NCBI RefSeq assembly: GCF_041435355.1
Contig: NZ_CP108445.1
Location: 1-64,000 of the forward strand
Source: Streptomyces sp. NBC_01276
GTDB lineage: Bacteria > Actinomycetota > Actinomycetes > Streptomycetales > Streptomycetaceae
DNA length: 64,000 nucleotides
Direction: 5' to 3'
Positions within the stretch are counted from its first letter, which is position 1. Each line of letters opens with the position of its first letter. Of this stretch, positions 39,769 through 49,356 are shown one piece after another. The notes beneath the pieces are model-generated. The model was not told the origin of the DNA. It did no database searches and was given only the letters and a program-made list of their open reading frames with translations. A program made the position numbers and the translations under genes.

Positions 39769-40382
39769 GATCCGTCTCCGGTCTGGGTGAAGTGGACGGC
39801 GGCGGGGCGGCCGTCGAGGAGGGTCCCGGCTCGGTCGGCGCCCGCCCAGACCAGCCGGACCACCGCGCGGGAGGGGGTGCCGTCCTGGCGGGCGGTGGCG
39901 GCCTGGATGCGGACCTGGCTGTAGCTGGAGGTCTCGGCCAGCCAGGCCGTACGGCCGAGTCCGAGCAGCAGCCGCTCGTCGGCGGCCGGGAGGTCCGGGC
40001 TGCTGGCCTGGTCGAGGGCCTGCTGGATGAGCGGGTCGGCCGCGGGTCCGGATCCGGGCGGCGGCAGCTGCTGAAAGCGAGGGGCTGGGCCACTGTTCGG
40101 CGCGCTGCCGGACGACGCCGGCACGTGGGCTGACGGGGAGGCCGCGGTGTCTGTTCCGGCCTGCGCTGCCGGCGAGGCAGATGGCGGGGCAGGCGAACGC
40201 ACGGGCGACAGCATGGGTGCCGGGTGCGGGCTCCGGACCGGCATCGCCGCGGGCGGGGTCTGTCTGGCTGACGGGGGAGTTCCAGCGCTGTGCAGTCCCG
40301 TGTAGAGCAGGAAGGCTCCGGTGGCGGTGAGGACGGCGGCGGTGGTGATCAGGCGCGCGCCTGTCCAGGGGGCGGTGGTCAC
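39750..40382 (-). CDS. Membrane-anchored hypothetical protein of the transfer locus
   Basis: A 210-residue protein with one N-terminal membrane helix (TTAAVLTATGAFLLYTGLH), a long Pro/Ser/Ala-rich extracellular linker and a C-terminal domain (LLLGLGRTAWLAETSSYSQV, AVVRLVWAGAD). GTG start. It overlaps both neighbouring genes, so it is part of the transfer operon, possibly an accessory channel subunit. Confidence 0.65.
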   Translation of the reverse strand: MTTAPWTGARLITTAAVLTATGAFLLYTGLHSAGTPPSARQTPPAAMPVRSPHPAPMLSPVRSPAPPSASPAAQAGTDTAASPSAHVPASSGSAPNSGPAPRFQQLPPPGSGPAADPLIQQALDQASSPDLPAADERLLLGLGRTAWLAETSSYSQVRIQAATARQDGTPSRAVVRLVWAGADRAGTLLDGRPAAVHFTQTGDGSWNRTT

Positions 40383-41497
40383 AGGAGCCGTGCCCCTCCC
40401 GCGTAGTCGGGCATCGCGGTCACCGGGTCGATCTGCACCTGCTTGCCCGGCCTGGGCGCGTTGATCATCTTTCCGTCGCCGAGGTAGATCCCGACGTGAT
40501 GGATGGTGGAGTCGGATGTGGCGCTGTAGCCGTAGAAGATGAGGTCACCGGGGACCAGGGCGCCGAAGCCGGCTGAGGCAGGGATCCGGCGTCCGGCACT
40601 CGCCTGCTCGGCCGCGGTGCGGGGGAGGTTGATACCGGCCTTGGCGTAGGCGTACTGGGTCAGACCGGAGCAGTCGAAGCCGCTGACGGTGCCGCCGTCC
40701 TGCCCGCCGGGGGAGCAGCAGATCCCGGTGGTCGGGCCGGAGGGGCCGCCGCCGCCCCAGGAGTAGGGCTGCCCCTGCTGGGCCAGTGCGGCCTGGATGA
40801 CCGCGCCGACATTTCCGGACGGGAGGGCGGGGACGCGGCCGAGGGCGTCGTAGCGGTCGATCCCTGACATGACGTCGTCCACGTACGCCCAGGACAGGTT
40901 GTAGGTGTGGATCGCGGCGCGGAGCTGGTCCCGGTCGCCCAGGTCGCGGCCGTTGCCGCACAGGTAGACGGCCGCCGACAGAGCGGCGTCGTCCACGTTG
41001 TGCGGGCTGATGACCCCGTCCCCGTTCCCGTCTTTGCCGTAGGCGCGGAAGGTCTCGGGCAGGAACTGGAACGGGCCGACGGCCCGCTCGTATTCGCTGT
41101 CGTTGTCCCAGGCGCCGCCGTCGGTGTCGCGGATGGCGGTGGTGTTTCCGCCGGCCCCGGAGCCGTCCAGGCGCAGGCCCACGATGAACGGCTGGATGTC
41201 CCCGCCCGCGCCGACCAGGTGGCCGGAGGCGTGGTCGGATTCGACGCGGGCGATCCCGGCGAGGATCTGCCAGCGCATGCCCTTGCACCCGCTGACGTAC
41301 CGGGTGACCTGGGCGGCGCCGGTGAGATAGCCCGCGAGCATCCGCTCAGGGATCCCGGCCGCCGCCGCGCTGACCGTGCCGCCGCCACCGGTCCGGCTTT
41401 TGGCCGTTGCGGCGGCGAGCAGGACGGGCCCGGTGCAGCACACGGCCGCCACTGCCAGCAGCACGCCCAGACATCCCAGCTTCTTCCACCCCTTCAC
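40379..41497 (-). CDS. NlpC/P60 and lytic-transglycosylase wall hydrolase (VirB1-like)
   Basis: A 372-residue exported enzyme. A signal/anchor helix (LGCLGVLLAVAAVCCTGPVL) precedes a transglycosylase-like domain (MRWQILAGIARVESDHASG, YERAVGPFQFLPETFRAYG) and an NlpC/P60 domain (about 232-372) with the catalytic Cys in GFDCSGL and the His in HHVGIYLGDG. The pair would open peptidoglycan for the conjugation channel, as VirB1-like and TcpG-like proteins do. GTGA overlap with the neighbouring gene. Confidence 0.85.
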   Translation of the reverse strand: MKGWKKLGCLGVLLAVAAVCCTGPVLLAAATAKSRTGGGGTVSAAAAGIPERMLAGYLTGAAQVTRYVSGCKGMRWQILAGIARVESDHASGHLVGAGGDIQPFIVGLRLDGSGAGGNTTAIRDTDGGAWDNDSEYERAVGPFQFLPETFRAYGKDGNGDGVISPHNVDDAALSAAVYLCGNGRDLGDRDQLRAAIHTYNLSWAYVDDVMSGIDRYDALGRVPALPSGNVGAVIQAALAQQGQPYSWGGGGPSGPTTGICCSPGGQDGGTVSGFDCSGLTQYAYAKAGINLPRTAAEQASAGRRIPASAGFGALVPGDLIFYGYSATSDSTIHHVGIYLGDGKMINAPRPGKQVQIDPVTAMPDYAGGARLL

Positions 41498-44229
41498 TGG
41501 CCGCCGTCCTCGCGTGGGTGGCGTCCAGCAGCACGCGGGGCCTGCAGGAGTGCCAGCAGCCGGTCCCGGTCGGTCGAGGCCGGGCCGTGGCTTTCGCCCC
41601 GTGCACCGGCCCGGCGGGGCTGGCCCGGTGACTCCTGACGGCGGTCTGAAGGCGGGGCAGACGCGCGGGCAGGTTCCGCGCCGGCCGATGCGGCTGTGTC
41701 CAGACGGCTGATCGTGGTGCGCGGCCCGCCTGCGCGGCCGGTGTGGAGCGGGGCGGTGTGGATGGCCGCCGCGATGGCGGCGTCACGGACGGAGCCGATG
41801 GGGTCGTGGACCTGCCACGCAGTAGCGAGGGCCTGCCCGGTGTGGTCGACGCGGTCACGGACCGCGCGTCCGCCGTCCGCCCACCGCCCGCCGTCCTCAC
41901 GGACCTGGAGAGAAGCCACCCGCAGCTGTGTCCGGGCGTCCTCGGTGAACTGCGATGCCGCGCCGTGGGCACGGCCGATGTTGCGGGGCAGACCCAGGGT
42001 CGCGCCGTAGGCAAGGCGGGCGCTGCGGGAGGCGATGCGGTAGCCGCGCAGCCGGGAGGCACGGGCGTGGACGCGTGATCCGAGCAGAGGAGGGTCGGTG
42101 TCGGGGTCGTGGAGAATCTCACCGGTCCACTGGTCCACCACCATTGCGCCCCCGGCTCCCGGCCGGATGTTTCCGTGCCCGGGCAGGGCACCGTTTGCGG
42201 CGTGGTGCAGCCGTGCGGCCGCGGGGTGCCTGCCGGGCCTGGGGCCGATCAGAGCGGTGTGCGCGCCGCGCAGCGCCATGTGCGTGCCGCGCAGTGCCAT
42301 CGCCAGCGGGGCAATCCCGCGCCGGCCCTCGGCCAGAGCGTCGCCGAGCAGCCGGCCCGACGCCATCGGCATCCCGCTGCCGTCCGTGAGCGACGCGAGG
42401 CTGCCCAGGGACCGCAGCCGCGCCCCGAACGCACTGTGCGCGGCCGACGGCCCGCCGTAGCGTCCCAGACCGCCACCGCCGCCACCTGCAGGGCCGTTCA
42501 TGGCGAGGGCGGCGCCGAGTTCGGAGCTGTCGCCGCGCAGGTGGGTACCGCCGATCTTCGAGTACCGCATCCGGGTCGCCATGCGCTGCCCAAAACTGGC
42601 GGTCGCGGCCAGGATCCGGCGGTGCATGATCAGAAACGCCACGGCGAGGGCGTCGACGAGCAGCAGCCGTTCCACGATCAGCTCGGGCCCGCTGTCGGAC
42701 AGCAGGGCATCCACGCCGATCCCGAAGAGCGGCAGAGCCATCGCGGCCATGAAAGAGACCAGGGCAGAGACGACGAACACGCCAAGCCACCGCCACAGCA
42801 CCATCCGGGAGGGCCCGGGAAGCATCGCCCACACCCAGGCGACGGGGCCTGCCGCAGCCGTCGCGGCATCCGACGCCTGCGCACCGAGCATCACCACCGC
42901 CATCGAGACGATCATCAGCGTGACGACGACGACGGCGACGAGGAGGGCAATGACGGACCACACCCGGTCCCAGGAGGGCTTCACCGCATAGTCGGCGCAG
43001 GCCGATCCGACCGGACCCGCCTTGTCCAGCTCCTTCACGAGCGTCGAGAACGCGGAGTCCCTATCGGTTCTGCCGGTTCCGGTGCCGTCCTCGCAGAATT
43101 CACGGGCGGGAGCCTTCAGCTCCGCGCACGGGTTGGCCTGGCTCTCGGTTCCCTGTCGTTTGCACGTCTCCTTGGCCATCCCGAAAAGCAGCTTGCAGTC
43201 CGGATTGGCAGCCGCCTGGCCGCCGGATTCGGCGACGCTGCGTTCACAGTCCTGCTTGAGTGGCCCGACCACCCTTTTGCACTTCGAGAGGTCGACGCCG
43301 CTCGGCCCCTGCTCATCCTGACCACTCTGGACCCACTTCACGTGAGCCTTGTACGCGGCGGCGTCACCAGGGGCCTTCGGGTCAAGGATCCGGCCGTACT
43401 GGAGCAGCATGTAGGGCTTGACGACCAGGGCGTCCGTGAGCGCGTTCTGGATCGGCCCGGTCACGGTCTTTGCCTCGGCCCGCTCCTTCACACACGCCTC
43501 GTGGGCCGGGCCGACCGCACTGTCGCACGGGCGCGCCCCCCGGGCCGGGGTATCGAAGTAGGAGCTGGTGGTGATGGCCGCGACCTCGATGGCGGCCTGG
43601 TGCGTCTGTGCGAGGGGCCCGTCCCTTCCCAGCAGGTAGTCGGGCCTGATGAGCGCGCTGGTGGCCAAGGCCGCGATGACCAGGGTCATCACGATCTCTC
43701 CGAGCCCCGTGCCGACCTTGCCGCGCACAAACAGGATCAGCCCGAACACGAAAGCCCACGCCAGCAGCAGCTCGGTGAGCCCGAGCGCGCCCACGACATG
43801 CCGCTCGTACGCGTCGGCGAGACGCTGCGCCGGATTCGTCAGCAGGGTCAGCAAGGGGAACTTGAACACGAAGTCGAGCAGCCAGCAGCACAGCCCGACC
43901 AGCAGGCGCACCAGGGTGAACAGGCCGGACAGCACCAGGCGCTGGGTCTGTCCCGCCACATCAAGGTCCGGCACCCCGCCGTTTTCGATCAGCTTGACCG
44001 CCGGAACGCCGTCCGGCGTGCCGGCCACGGCCTCCAGCTGGTAGCCGCTGAGCAGTGCACCCTCACGGGTGTGAATGTCCAGCGGGCTCAGCAGCCCGCC
44101 GCCCGAGGCATCGCCCCCGTCGGCTGCGGCCGCGACCGCGGTGTTCGTCACCAGGAACACGACGGTGAGCAGCGCGACGAACCCGGCTGCCCGCACCGTC
44201 CCCCGGTCGACGGGGAAGTAGCCCCTCAC
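41494..44229 (-). CDS. Large VirB6/TrbL-like membrane channel protein
   Basis: A 911-residue protein starting at the GTG that overlaps the preceding stop. A signal-like helix (VRAAGFVALLTVVFLVTNTA) is followed by several helices (LLVGLCCWLLDFVFKFPLLT, LLAWAFVFGLILFV, MTLVIAALATSALI). An extracellular Cys-rich part lies in the middle, then five further helices (VIALLVAVVVVTLMIVSMAV). A long basic cytoplasmic tail completes it. Size and topology fit the VirB6/TrbL-type core channel of Gram-positive conjugation systems. Longer upstream frames overlap other genes and are not used. Confidence 0.75.
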   Translation of the reverse strand: MRGYFPVDRGTVRAAGFVALLTVVFLVTNTAVAAAADGGDASGGGLLSPLDIHTREGALLSGYQLEAVAGTPDGVPAVKLIENGGVPDLDVAGQTQRLVLSGLFTLVRLLVGLCCWLLDFVFKFPLLTLLTNPAQRLADAYERHVVGALGLTELLLAWAFVFGLILFVRGKVGTGLGEIVMTLVIAALATSALIRPDYLLGRDGPLAQTHQAAIEVAAITTSSYFDTPARGARPCDSAVGPAHEACVKERAEAKTVTGPIQNALTDALVVKPYMLLQYGRILDPKAPGDAAAYKAHVKWVQSGQDEQGPSGVDLSKCKRVVGPLKQDCERSVAESGGQAAANPDCKLLFGMAKETCKRQGTESQANPCAELKAPAREFCEDGTGTGRTDRDSAFSTLVKELDKAGPVGSACADYAVKPSWDRVWSVIALLVAVVVVTLMIVSMAVVMLGAQASDAATAAAGPVAWVWAMLPGPSRMVLWRWLGVFVVSALVSFMAAMALPLFGIGVDALLSDSGPELIVERLLLVDALAVAFLIMHRRILAATASFGQRMATRMRYSKIGGTHLRGDSSELGAALAMNGPAGGGGGGLGRYGGPSAAHSAFGARLRSLGSLASLTDGSGMPMASGRLLGDALAEGRRGIAPLAMALRGTHMALRGAHTALIGPRPGRHPAAARLHHAANGALPGHGNIRPGAGGAMVVDQWTGEILHDPDTDPPLLGSRVHARASRLRGYRIASRSARLAYGATLGLPRNIGRAHGAASQFTEDARTQLRVASLQVREDGGRWADGGRAVRDRVDHTGQALATAWQVHDPIGSVRDAAIAAAIHTAPLHTGRAGGPRTTISRLDTAASAGAEPARASAPPSDRRQESPGQPRRAGARGESHGPASTDRDRLLALLQAPRAAGRHPREDGGQ

Positions 44230-44558
44230 AGCCGCCGCCCCGCGCTGCTCACAAGCCCGATCGCAGCTGAGACCGCGAGGGCGGAGAACAGCAGCAGTGC
44301 GGTGCGGTGGTTGAGACCGGCAGGCCAGACGGAGGCCTGCGAGGCCGGTCCCGGCATCCGGCTCATGCCGCAGTAGGCGACGGTAGGCCCTGCCGTCAGG
44401 TGGCAGTCCTGGCCCGTGCCCTCTTCGAACGGTGCAGCAACTGCGGGCGTCGGGCGGGTGTGGGGCATGGCCCAGGCGCCGACGGTGCACGTGATCAGGA
44501 GCAGCGCGACGGCGGCGACGAGCAGTCGCCGCACACCGGCGGTGGTGGTGCGGGTCAC
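44226..44558 (-). CDS. Small two-helix membrane protein of the transfer locus
   Basis: A 110-residue protein with an N-terminal helix (RRLLVAAVALLLITCTVGAW), an extracellular region with two Cys and a C-terminal helix (TALLLFSALAVSAAIGLVSS). Coupled on both sides by four-base overlaps. Probably an accessory subunit of the channel. Confidence 0.65.
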   Translation of the reverse strand: MTRTTTAGVRRLLVAAVALLLITCTVGAWAMPHTRPTPAVAAPFEEGTGQDCHLTAGPTVAYCGMSRMPGPASQASVWPAGLNHRTALLLFSALAVSAAIGLVSSAGRRL

Positions 44559-47125
44559 GAGGTCCCCCTGTCGGCCGGGGCGTGTGGCGTCCGGCCGGGT
44601 GTAGTGAAGATCGATTCCTTGAGGCGGGGCACGGGCGGGACGACGACTTTGATCCGGCCGACCTGCATCCGCGGATCACGCAGGAACATCTCGCCCTCGC
44701 GGCCGCTCTGTCCCACGGGGGACAGGCCGGTGGTGACCATCCGTACGAGGTCTTCGTCGTCGCCGTCCAGGCCGATGAAGTGCAGCCCCTTGGCGGCGCG
44801 GGCGCGGTCGCTGGTGCGGGCGAGGAACCGGTAGGCGATCAGGGCCGCGTCGGCTCCGAGTTCGTCTTTGTCGTGGGCGCCGAGGAAGCAGCCGGCGCCG
44901 TGCTTGCGGCCGTCGTGGAGGATCTCGTGGACCAGCGCGGAGCCCTCCGCGGAGGAGGTCAGCCAGTACACCTCGTCCATCGACACCAGGCAGAACCGCT
45001 CCGGGTCGGTGAAAGCGGCCTGGCGGGCGATCGCGGCGATCAGATACAGCACGGCCCGCCCGATCAAGGCCTCCAGAGGCTGCTGGCGCAGGACCTCGGC
45101 GTCGGCGAACGCCTCCTTCGGCGGCAGGGTCAGGCCGGTGGTGGTGACCACCACCAGGTCCGCGCCCAGGTCCCCGTCCAGGGTGACCGGTGGCAGGTCC
45201 GCATCGAAGACCATCGCCGCGAGGGGGTTGCCGCGCACGATCCGCAGCAGGTCGGCCATCGTCGCTGCCGCGTCCGACCGGGTCGCGGTACCGGTCTCGG
45301 CGAGGCCGGCGAGGACGTCCAAGACCTTTCCCATGGACGGATCCGGGCCCGCGCACACCTCCTGGACCGCGTGATGCAGTACCGCCCCGGACGCGGTCAT
45401 CGCCCCCACCCCCAGCTGCAGGGTGAGGTAGGAGAGGGCGTAGTGGGCGCCGACGGCTCCGCCGAACACGCGCAGCGGGTCGATGGACACCTCGGCGCGG
45501 GCGGCGTCGATCACCTCGCACCGCTCACCCATCGCGGCCCGCCCGAAGCTCGCCCACTCCCGGATCGGCGTCCGGTCGATGACGATCGCCCGCCCGCCCT
45601 GGTCCACGACCGCCGCGGTGACGAGTTTCTCCAGCACGCTTTTCCCGGCGCCGAGATCCCCGACCACAGCCAGCGACGCGGACGCGTTCACCTGCGGCGC
45701 GTTGGCCGGGTTCAGCAGGACGGGGCGGATGGTGCCGCTGTCCAGGTCGTGACCGACCAGCATCCCGCCCGGGTCCCCCACCCCCGACAAGGTGAACGCC
45801 CCCGCGGCGGCCCAGTCCTCCGACAGCTGGTGCTGGGTGAACTGGCCCAGCTTCGCCGGACGGGCAGTGCCGGGAAGGGACAGGGCGAACAGGTCTTCCT
45901 GCATGCCGTAGGGGCGCTCCACCCGGTAGTCACCCCCCGACAGAGCCGCAGACAGCTCCCGCGCCCGCTCATCACACGTGGCCGTGTCGGGCCCCCACAC
46001 GGACAGCACCGTCACCGACTGGACCTCGACCTCCACCGACGTCCGCGCCATCCGCGCGTCCTGCTCGGCAAGATCCCCCGCCGCCTCAGGAAGGGAATGC
46101 GGCATCCCGGTCGGCTGTGCCCCGTACTGTCCGGCCTGGTCCAGGAGTTCGCGCTTCTTGCGCTGGACCTGGGCTCGGGCCTTCTTCGCCGGGACGATCC
46201 GCAGATCCACACACACGTCGACCGGAAAGTGAAGCTGCTCCAGCTGCGCGAGGACGTCCGCGCTGTCGACTGCCACGGCGGGCGGAAGCTCGGCGAGCAC
46301 GAGGTGGGACTGGTAGCCGGTCCCGGCCTCGGATTCGACCTGCACCCACCGGCGGCCCAGAGGGGACGCGGTGCCGGCCTTGCGCCACCACGGCCGATCG
46401 GAGGCCGTCGCCTTGCCCGGGATCCGGGTGTCCTGCCCGCCTTCGGCGAGACGGATCTGCCCCAGATCCGCATACGAGGGGGAGGAGAGCCGGCCCGCGT
46501 GGACGCGGCTGCCGTAGAGCGGGCTGTGCTCGGCGTCCGACAGCAGCGGCTCCTGCGCGAGGCCGCGATGGACGGCGTGCTGCACCATCCACACGATTTC
46601 CGCCGGGGACGCGGGCCGCAGCCCGAGCCCGCCACCCAAAGAGGTCTGGATCCGCTCAGCCTCCGCGAACGCAGCCCTCAGCTCCGCCTCGGGCACCGGT
46701 ACCGGCGGGAGGTCAAGTGCGGCGGACAGCTCCCCGTACAGGGCGTTCAGGGAAGCGGTCGCAGTCCGGCCCGGGAGGGGCACGGCCAGCCACAGGGTCC
46801 GCTCATGCATGTCCTGGTCGGCCAGCAGGTCCACCGCCGCCGCGCAGGTTTCCGCCCAGGCGGGCAGGCGCTGCCAGTCCAGGCCGGCCACCATCCGCTC
46901 GGCGATCTCGCCCGGGTCGGTACGCGCAGCCAGGACGAACAGCCTCGGCTCCATCGCAGGCATCGACCGCACCAGGGAAGTGACCCGGTCCAGCAGGTCC
47001 TGGCGCACCCGGGCGGGAAGATAGCCGCCCGCCAGCGGCGTCACCCGCCACACCGCCCAGACCCGGGAGGAAGCCGACCACAGCAGATGACCGGCAACAT
47101 GCCGGAACGGAGGAGTACGCATCAC
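44555..47125 (-). CDS. VirB4/TraC-type transfer ATPase
   Basis: An 856-residue protein. The N-terminal half is a VirB4-type domain. The motor half has Walker A VVGDLGAGKSV (about 488-498), IVIDRTPIREW, Walker B-like FCLVSMDEVYWL and the C-terminal KGLHFIGLDGDDEDLV. VirB4 ATPases are the most conserved parts of conjugation channels. The GTG at 47125 overlaps the preceding gene by four bases. Energises assembly or substrate movement. Confidence 0.85.
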   Translation of the reverse strand: MMRTPPFRHVAGHLLWSASSRVWAVWRVTPLAGGYLPARVRQDLLDRVTSLVRSMPAMEPRLFVLAARTDPGEIAERMVAGLDWQRLPAWAETCAAAVDLLADQDMHERTLWLAVPLPGRTATASLNALYGELSAALDLPPVPVPEAELRAAFAEAERIQTSLGGGLGLRPASPAEIVWMVQHAVHRGLAQEPLLSDAEHSPLYGSRVHAGRLSSPSYADLGQIRLAEGGQDTRIPGKATASDRPWWRKAGTASPLGRRWVQVESEAGTGYQSHLVLAELPPAVAVDSADVLAQLEQLHFPVDVCVDLRIVPAKKARAQVQRKKRELLDQAGQYGAQPTGMPHSLPEAAGDLAEQDARMARTSVEVEVQSVTVLSVWGPDTATCDERARELSAALSGGDYRVERPYGMQEDLFALSLPGTARPAKLGQFTQHQLSEDWAAAGAFTLSGVGDPGGMLVGHDLDSGTIRPVLLNPANAPQVNASASLAVVGDLGAGKSVLEKLVTAAVVDQGGRAIVIDRTPIREWASFGRAAMGERCEVIDAARAEVSIDPLRVFGGAVGAHYALSYLTLQLGVGAMTASGAVLHHAVQEVCAGPDPSMGKVLDVLAGLAETGTATRSDAAATMADLLRIVRGNPLAAMVFDADLPPVTLDGDLGADLVVVTTTGLTLPPKEAFADAEVLRQQPLEALIGRAVLYLIAAIARQAAFTDPERFCLVSMDEVYWLTSSAEGSALVHEILHDGRKHGAGCFLGAHDKDELGADAALIAYRFLARTSDRARAAKGLHFIGLDGDDEDLVRMVTTGLSPVGQSGREGEMFLRDPRMQVGRIKVVVPPVPRLKESIFTTPGRTPHAPADRGTS

Positions 47126-47667
47126 GCCGCCCTCCTTCCGGAGCCCGCCAGGAGCGAGTCCAAGCCCGACCCCGCCGCCGCCCGCCCCGACACAGCGGGC
47201 AGCCGTACGACGGCTCCGCCCGCTCCGGCCGACCCGCTCGCCCGGCTCGCCGCGCCCGAAGGGGCCGCGAGCAGCACCGAGCCGGGGGCAGTCTGGATGA
47301 CGAACCTGCCGCGCAGGCGGGAGGACCGGCGCTCACGGGCGATCCGCCCACCGATCCGCCCCGCCGGATGCCGCAGCAGCAGCACCACCACACCGGCCAC
47401 CGCCGTGAACGGGTTCTGACCGGCGATCTGCGCACCACGCACCGCCCACACCGCCACCAGCCACAGCGCAACCGGCACCGGCCCGGCCCACGACCACCAG
47501 TCGTAGCCCTTGACCAGCGCGAACGCCCCACCACCGAGCACAACCAGCTGCGCGGGCGTGTACGGGCCGAACGGAACCATCCAGTCACCGAGCTTGCCCA
47601 GCACCCACGGGTGGCGACGCGCACCGGTGTAGACACGCGCGACCCGAGGACGCGCCGCCGCGCTCAC
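47122..47667 (-). CDS. VirB3/PrgI-like membrane protein
   Basis: A 181-residue protein starting at the GTG overlapping the previous stop. A segment typical of PrgI/VirB3-like proteins (VYTGARRHPWVLGKLGDWM, PFGPYTPAQLVVLGGGAFAL) and two membrane helices occupy the first half. The C-terminal half is basic and Gly/Ala-rich. Genes of this type are normally directly before virB4, as here. Confidence 0.7.
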   Translation of the reverse strand: MSAAARPRVARVYTGARRHPWVLGKLGDWMVPFGPYTPAQLVVLGGGAFALVKGYDWWSWAGPVPVALWLVAVWAVRGAQIAGQNPFTAVAGVVVLLLRHPAGRIGGRIARERRSSRLRGRFVIQTAPGSVLLAAPSGAASRASGSAGAGGAVVRLPAVSGRAAAGSGLDSLLAGSGRRAA

Positions 47668-47960
47668 AGGACCTGCCCGTCCGTCGGAGCCTGCGGGTTG
47701 AGGGGAGCGGACCCGGTCGAGGGGCTCTTGATCTTCTCGGAGAAGAGCCCGGCCAGGGTGTCGCGGGCGTTGTAGATGCCCAGCGCGAGCGCCATGGCCA
47801 GCAGCGCTCCGATGCCGGCCTTGAGGGAGAACTGGCGGCAGATGACCACCAGGACGATCACCACGAGAGCGACCTTGAGGCCGCGGTCGGCCCACTTGCC
47901 CAGCATGTCGAAGACGCCGTTGCCGAGGTCGTCAAGCTGACTCGCGAGAAACATGCTCAT
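47664..47960 (-). CDS. VirB2/TrbC-like small membrane protein
   Basis: A 98-residue protein with two membrane helices (LKVALVVIVLVVICRQF, IGALLAMALALGIYNARDTL). AGGAGGT seven bases before the ATG gives a strong start. Its size and its place upstream of the PrgI-like and VirB4-like genes suggest a pilin-like or channel subunit. No signal peptide is apparent. Confidence 0.65.
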   Translation of the reverse strand: MSMFLASQLDDLGNGVFDMLGKWADRGLKVALVVIVLVVICRQFSLKAGIGALLAMALALGIYNARDTLAGLFSEKIKSPSTGSAPLNPQAPTDGQVL

Positions 47961-49042
47961 CGGGTACCTCCTGAGGTGGCGGTGGACGGGGCGGTGGGGG
48001 ATGCGGCGCCTGCCGACGCCGGGGCGGGCGATCCGGTATCCAGGGCGCTGACCTCCCAGCGGCCAGCGCGGGCCGTCACAGCCAGGCGGTACTCCAGCGG
48101 CCACCGTGTACCGGCCGCGTCCGATCCTTCGACGCGCACGCGGACGCGCGCCCGGCTCCCGTCGCCCGGTACGGCCGTCCCGGCCGCGGCCTCCGTGTCA
48201 GCCGCGACGTCCTTGACCTCGACCCGCGTGTAGACGGCTGCCGTCGGCGCAGACAGGCGCACCCCGGGCGACAGGTACCGTTCCACGCCCGCACCCTGCC
48301 CGCCGGGACCGGCGAGGTAGGTCCGCAGGAACTCGGTCAGCGAGACAGCCAGGGGGCCCGTAGAAGGGACGGCGCGGCCGAAGACGGACGGGCTGCTCTG
48401 GGCCGCCTCAGGGGCGGCAACCTCAGCGGGCGAACCGGTGACGACCAACGGCCCGCCGTCCTGGCCTCCAGTGCCGTTGACGGCGAAGTACCGCGCTGCG
48501 GGCTGCACGACCGCCTGGTCCGAGCCGCCACCCGGCGACGGCGCGCGCCGCTCGTCGGTGACGGCGGCGACGGTCACCGTCCAGCCACCGCCTCCCGGCA
48601 TGACGACCGTACGCAGCGGAGTTACCCGCACCGCCGCCGGGCTGCCGGCGTCACGGGAACGGGACGGGAGTTCGGCCTGGGGCGCCATCCTCCGCACCTC
48701 CGCCGCCACCGGGCCGTCGGGGGCGGCGGCGTCGGCGCGCAGCCACAGCTCCACGAAGTGGGCGGCCGTCCCCGAGGGGTCAGCCTGTACACGGCTGCTG
48801 CTCGGTGCCGGGGCCGGAGCCGCCTGGGCAGCACTTCCGGCCGGGGCTGCCAGAGCGACGGCCAGCGCCAGGGGGCCGGCCGCAAGCGCAGTCCAGACCC
48901 CCATCCGGGCCAGCCGCGGCCCGTATGAGACGGGGCCGCCGACGGGGACGGTCTCCGGCCGCGAAGCCCGCAACTGCTGCGAGACCGCGCCCTGGCGGGC
49001 GGGCCGCTCCCGTCCAGGCGGGAGAGTACGACGACGGGTCAT
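47957..49042 (-). CDS. TcpC/VirB8-like transfer protein
   Basis: A 361-residue protein. A basic cytoplasmic leader (MTRRRTLPPGRERPARQG) precedes one membrane helix (GVWTALAAGPLALAVALAA), and the remainder is an extracellular domain with two repeats of the VirB8/NTF2-like type typical of TcpC (AAHFVELWLRADAAAP; SLTEFLRTYLAGPGGQG). It would be a structural link of the channel. The ATG at 49042 has GGAAGG upstream. First gene of the leftward transfer operon. Confidence 0.75.
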   Translation of the reverse strand: MTRRRTLPPGRERPARQGAVSQQLRASRPETVPVGGPVSYGPRLARMGVWTALAAGPLALAVALAAPAGSAAQAAPAPAPSSSRVQADPSGTAAHFVELWLRADAAAPDGPVAAEVRRMAPQAELPSRSRDAGSPAAVRVTPLRTVVMPGGGGWTVTVAAVTDERRAPSPGGGSDQAVVQPAARYFAVNGTGGQDGGPLVVTGSPAEVAAPEAAQSSPSVFGRAVPSTGPLAVSLTEFLRTYLAGPGGQGAGVERYLSPGVRLSAPTAAVYTRVEVKDVAADTEAAAGTAVPGDGSRARVRVRVEGSDAAGTRWPLEYRLAVTARAGRWEVSALDTGSPAPASAGAASPTAPSTATSGGTR

Positions 49043-49104
49043 GGGGGCGCCTTCCGAGGTGGGGATGCTTGCTCCCACACAACGGCGCCCTCTTCACCGC
49101 TTCG

Positions 49105-49255
49105 CTCACCACAGCAACCCCCGCTCCGTCACGGCTGGACCACAGCCGTCGTGGTGAGTCCCCGGTGACTCACCACCACCTCCCCACCGCAGGTCACAGC
49201 CTCAAAGACGCCGAACTCACCGGCTTCGTGAAAACTCACCACCCACGAACTCACC
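49105..49255. promoter_or_regulatory. CTCACC repeats and palindrome upstream of the transfer operon
   Basis: CTCACC occurs at 49105, 49169, 49216, 49235 and 49250. GTGGTGAGTC (49151-49160) and GACTCACCAC (49167-49176) form a perfect 10-bp inverted repeat with a six-base spacer. The cluster sits between the leftward transfer operon and the rightward secreted-protein gene, a position suited to operators. The remainder of 49043-49356 shows no gene. Confidence 0.55.
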
Positions 49256-49356
49256 GCATCTCGAACATCCACCGTCGACGGTTCTTCGTGTCCCTCGTGC
49301 GGAGTGCCTTCCGGCCGGGCCCGTGCCGTCCGGCCTCTGTCCGGCCTTGACTGGGC

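Noticed and set aside
44230..44679. N-terminal extension of the VirB6-like protein
   Set aside because: It overlaps two coupled genes in other frames; the GTG at 44229 has the usual GTGA junction.
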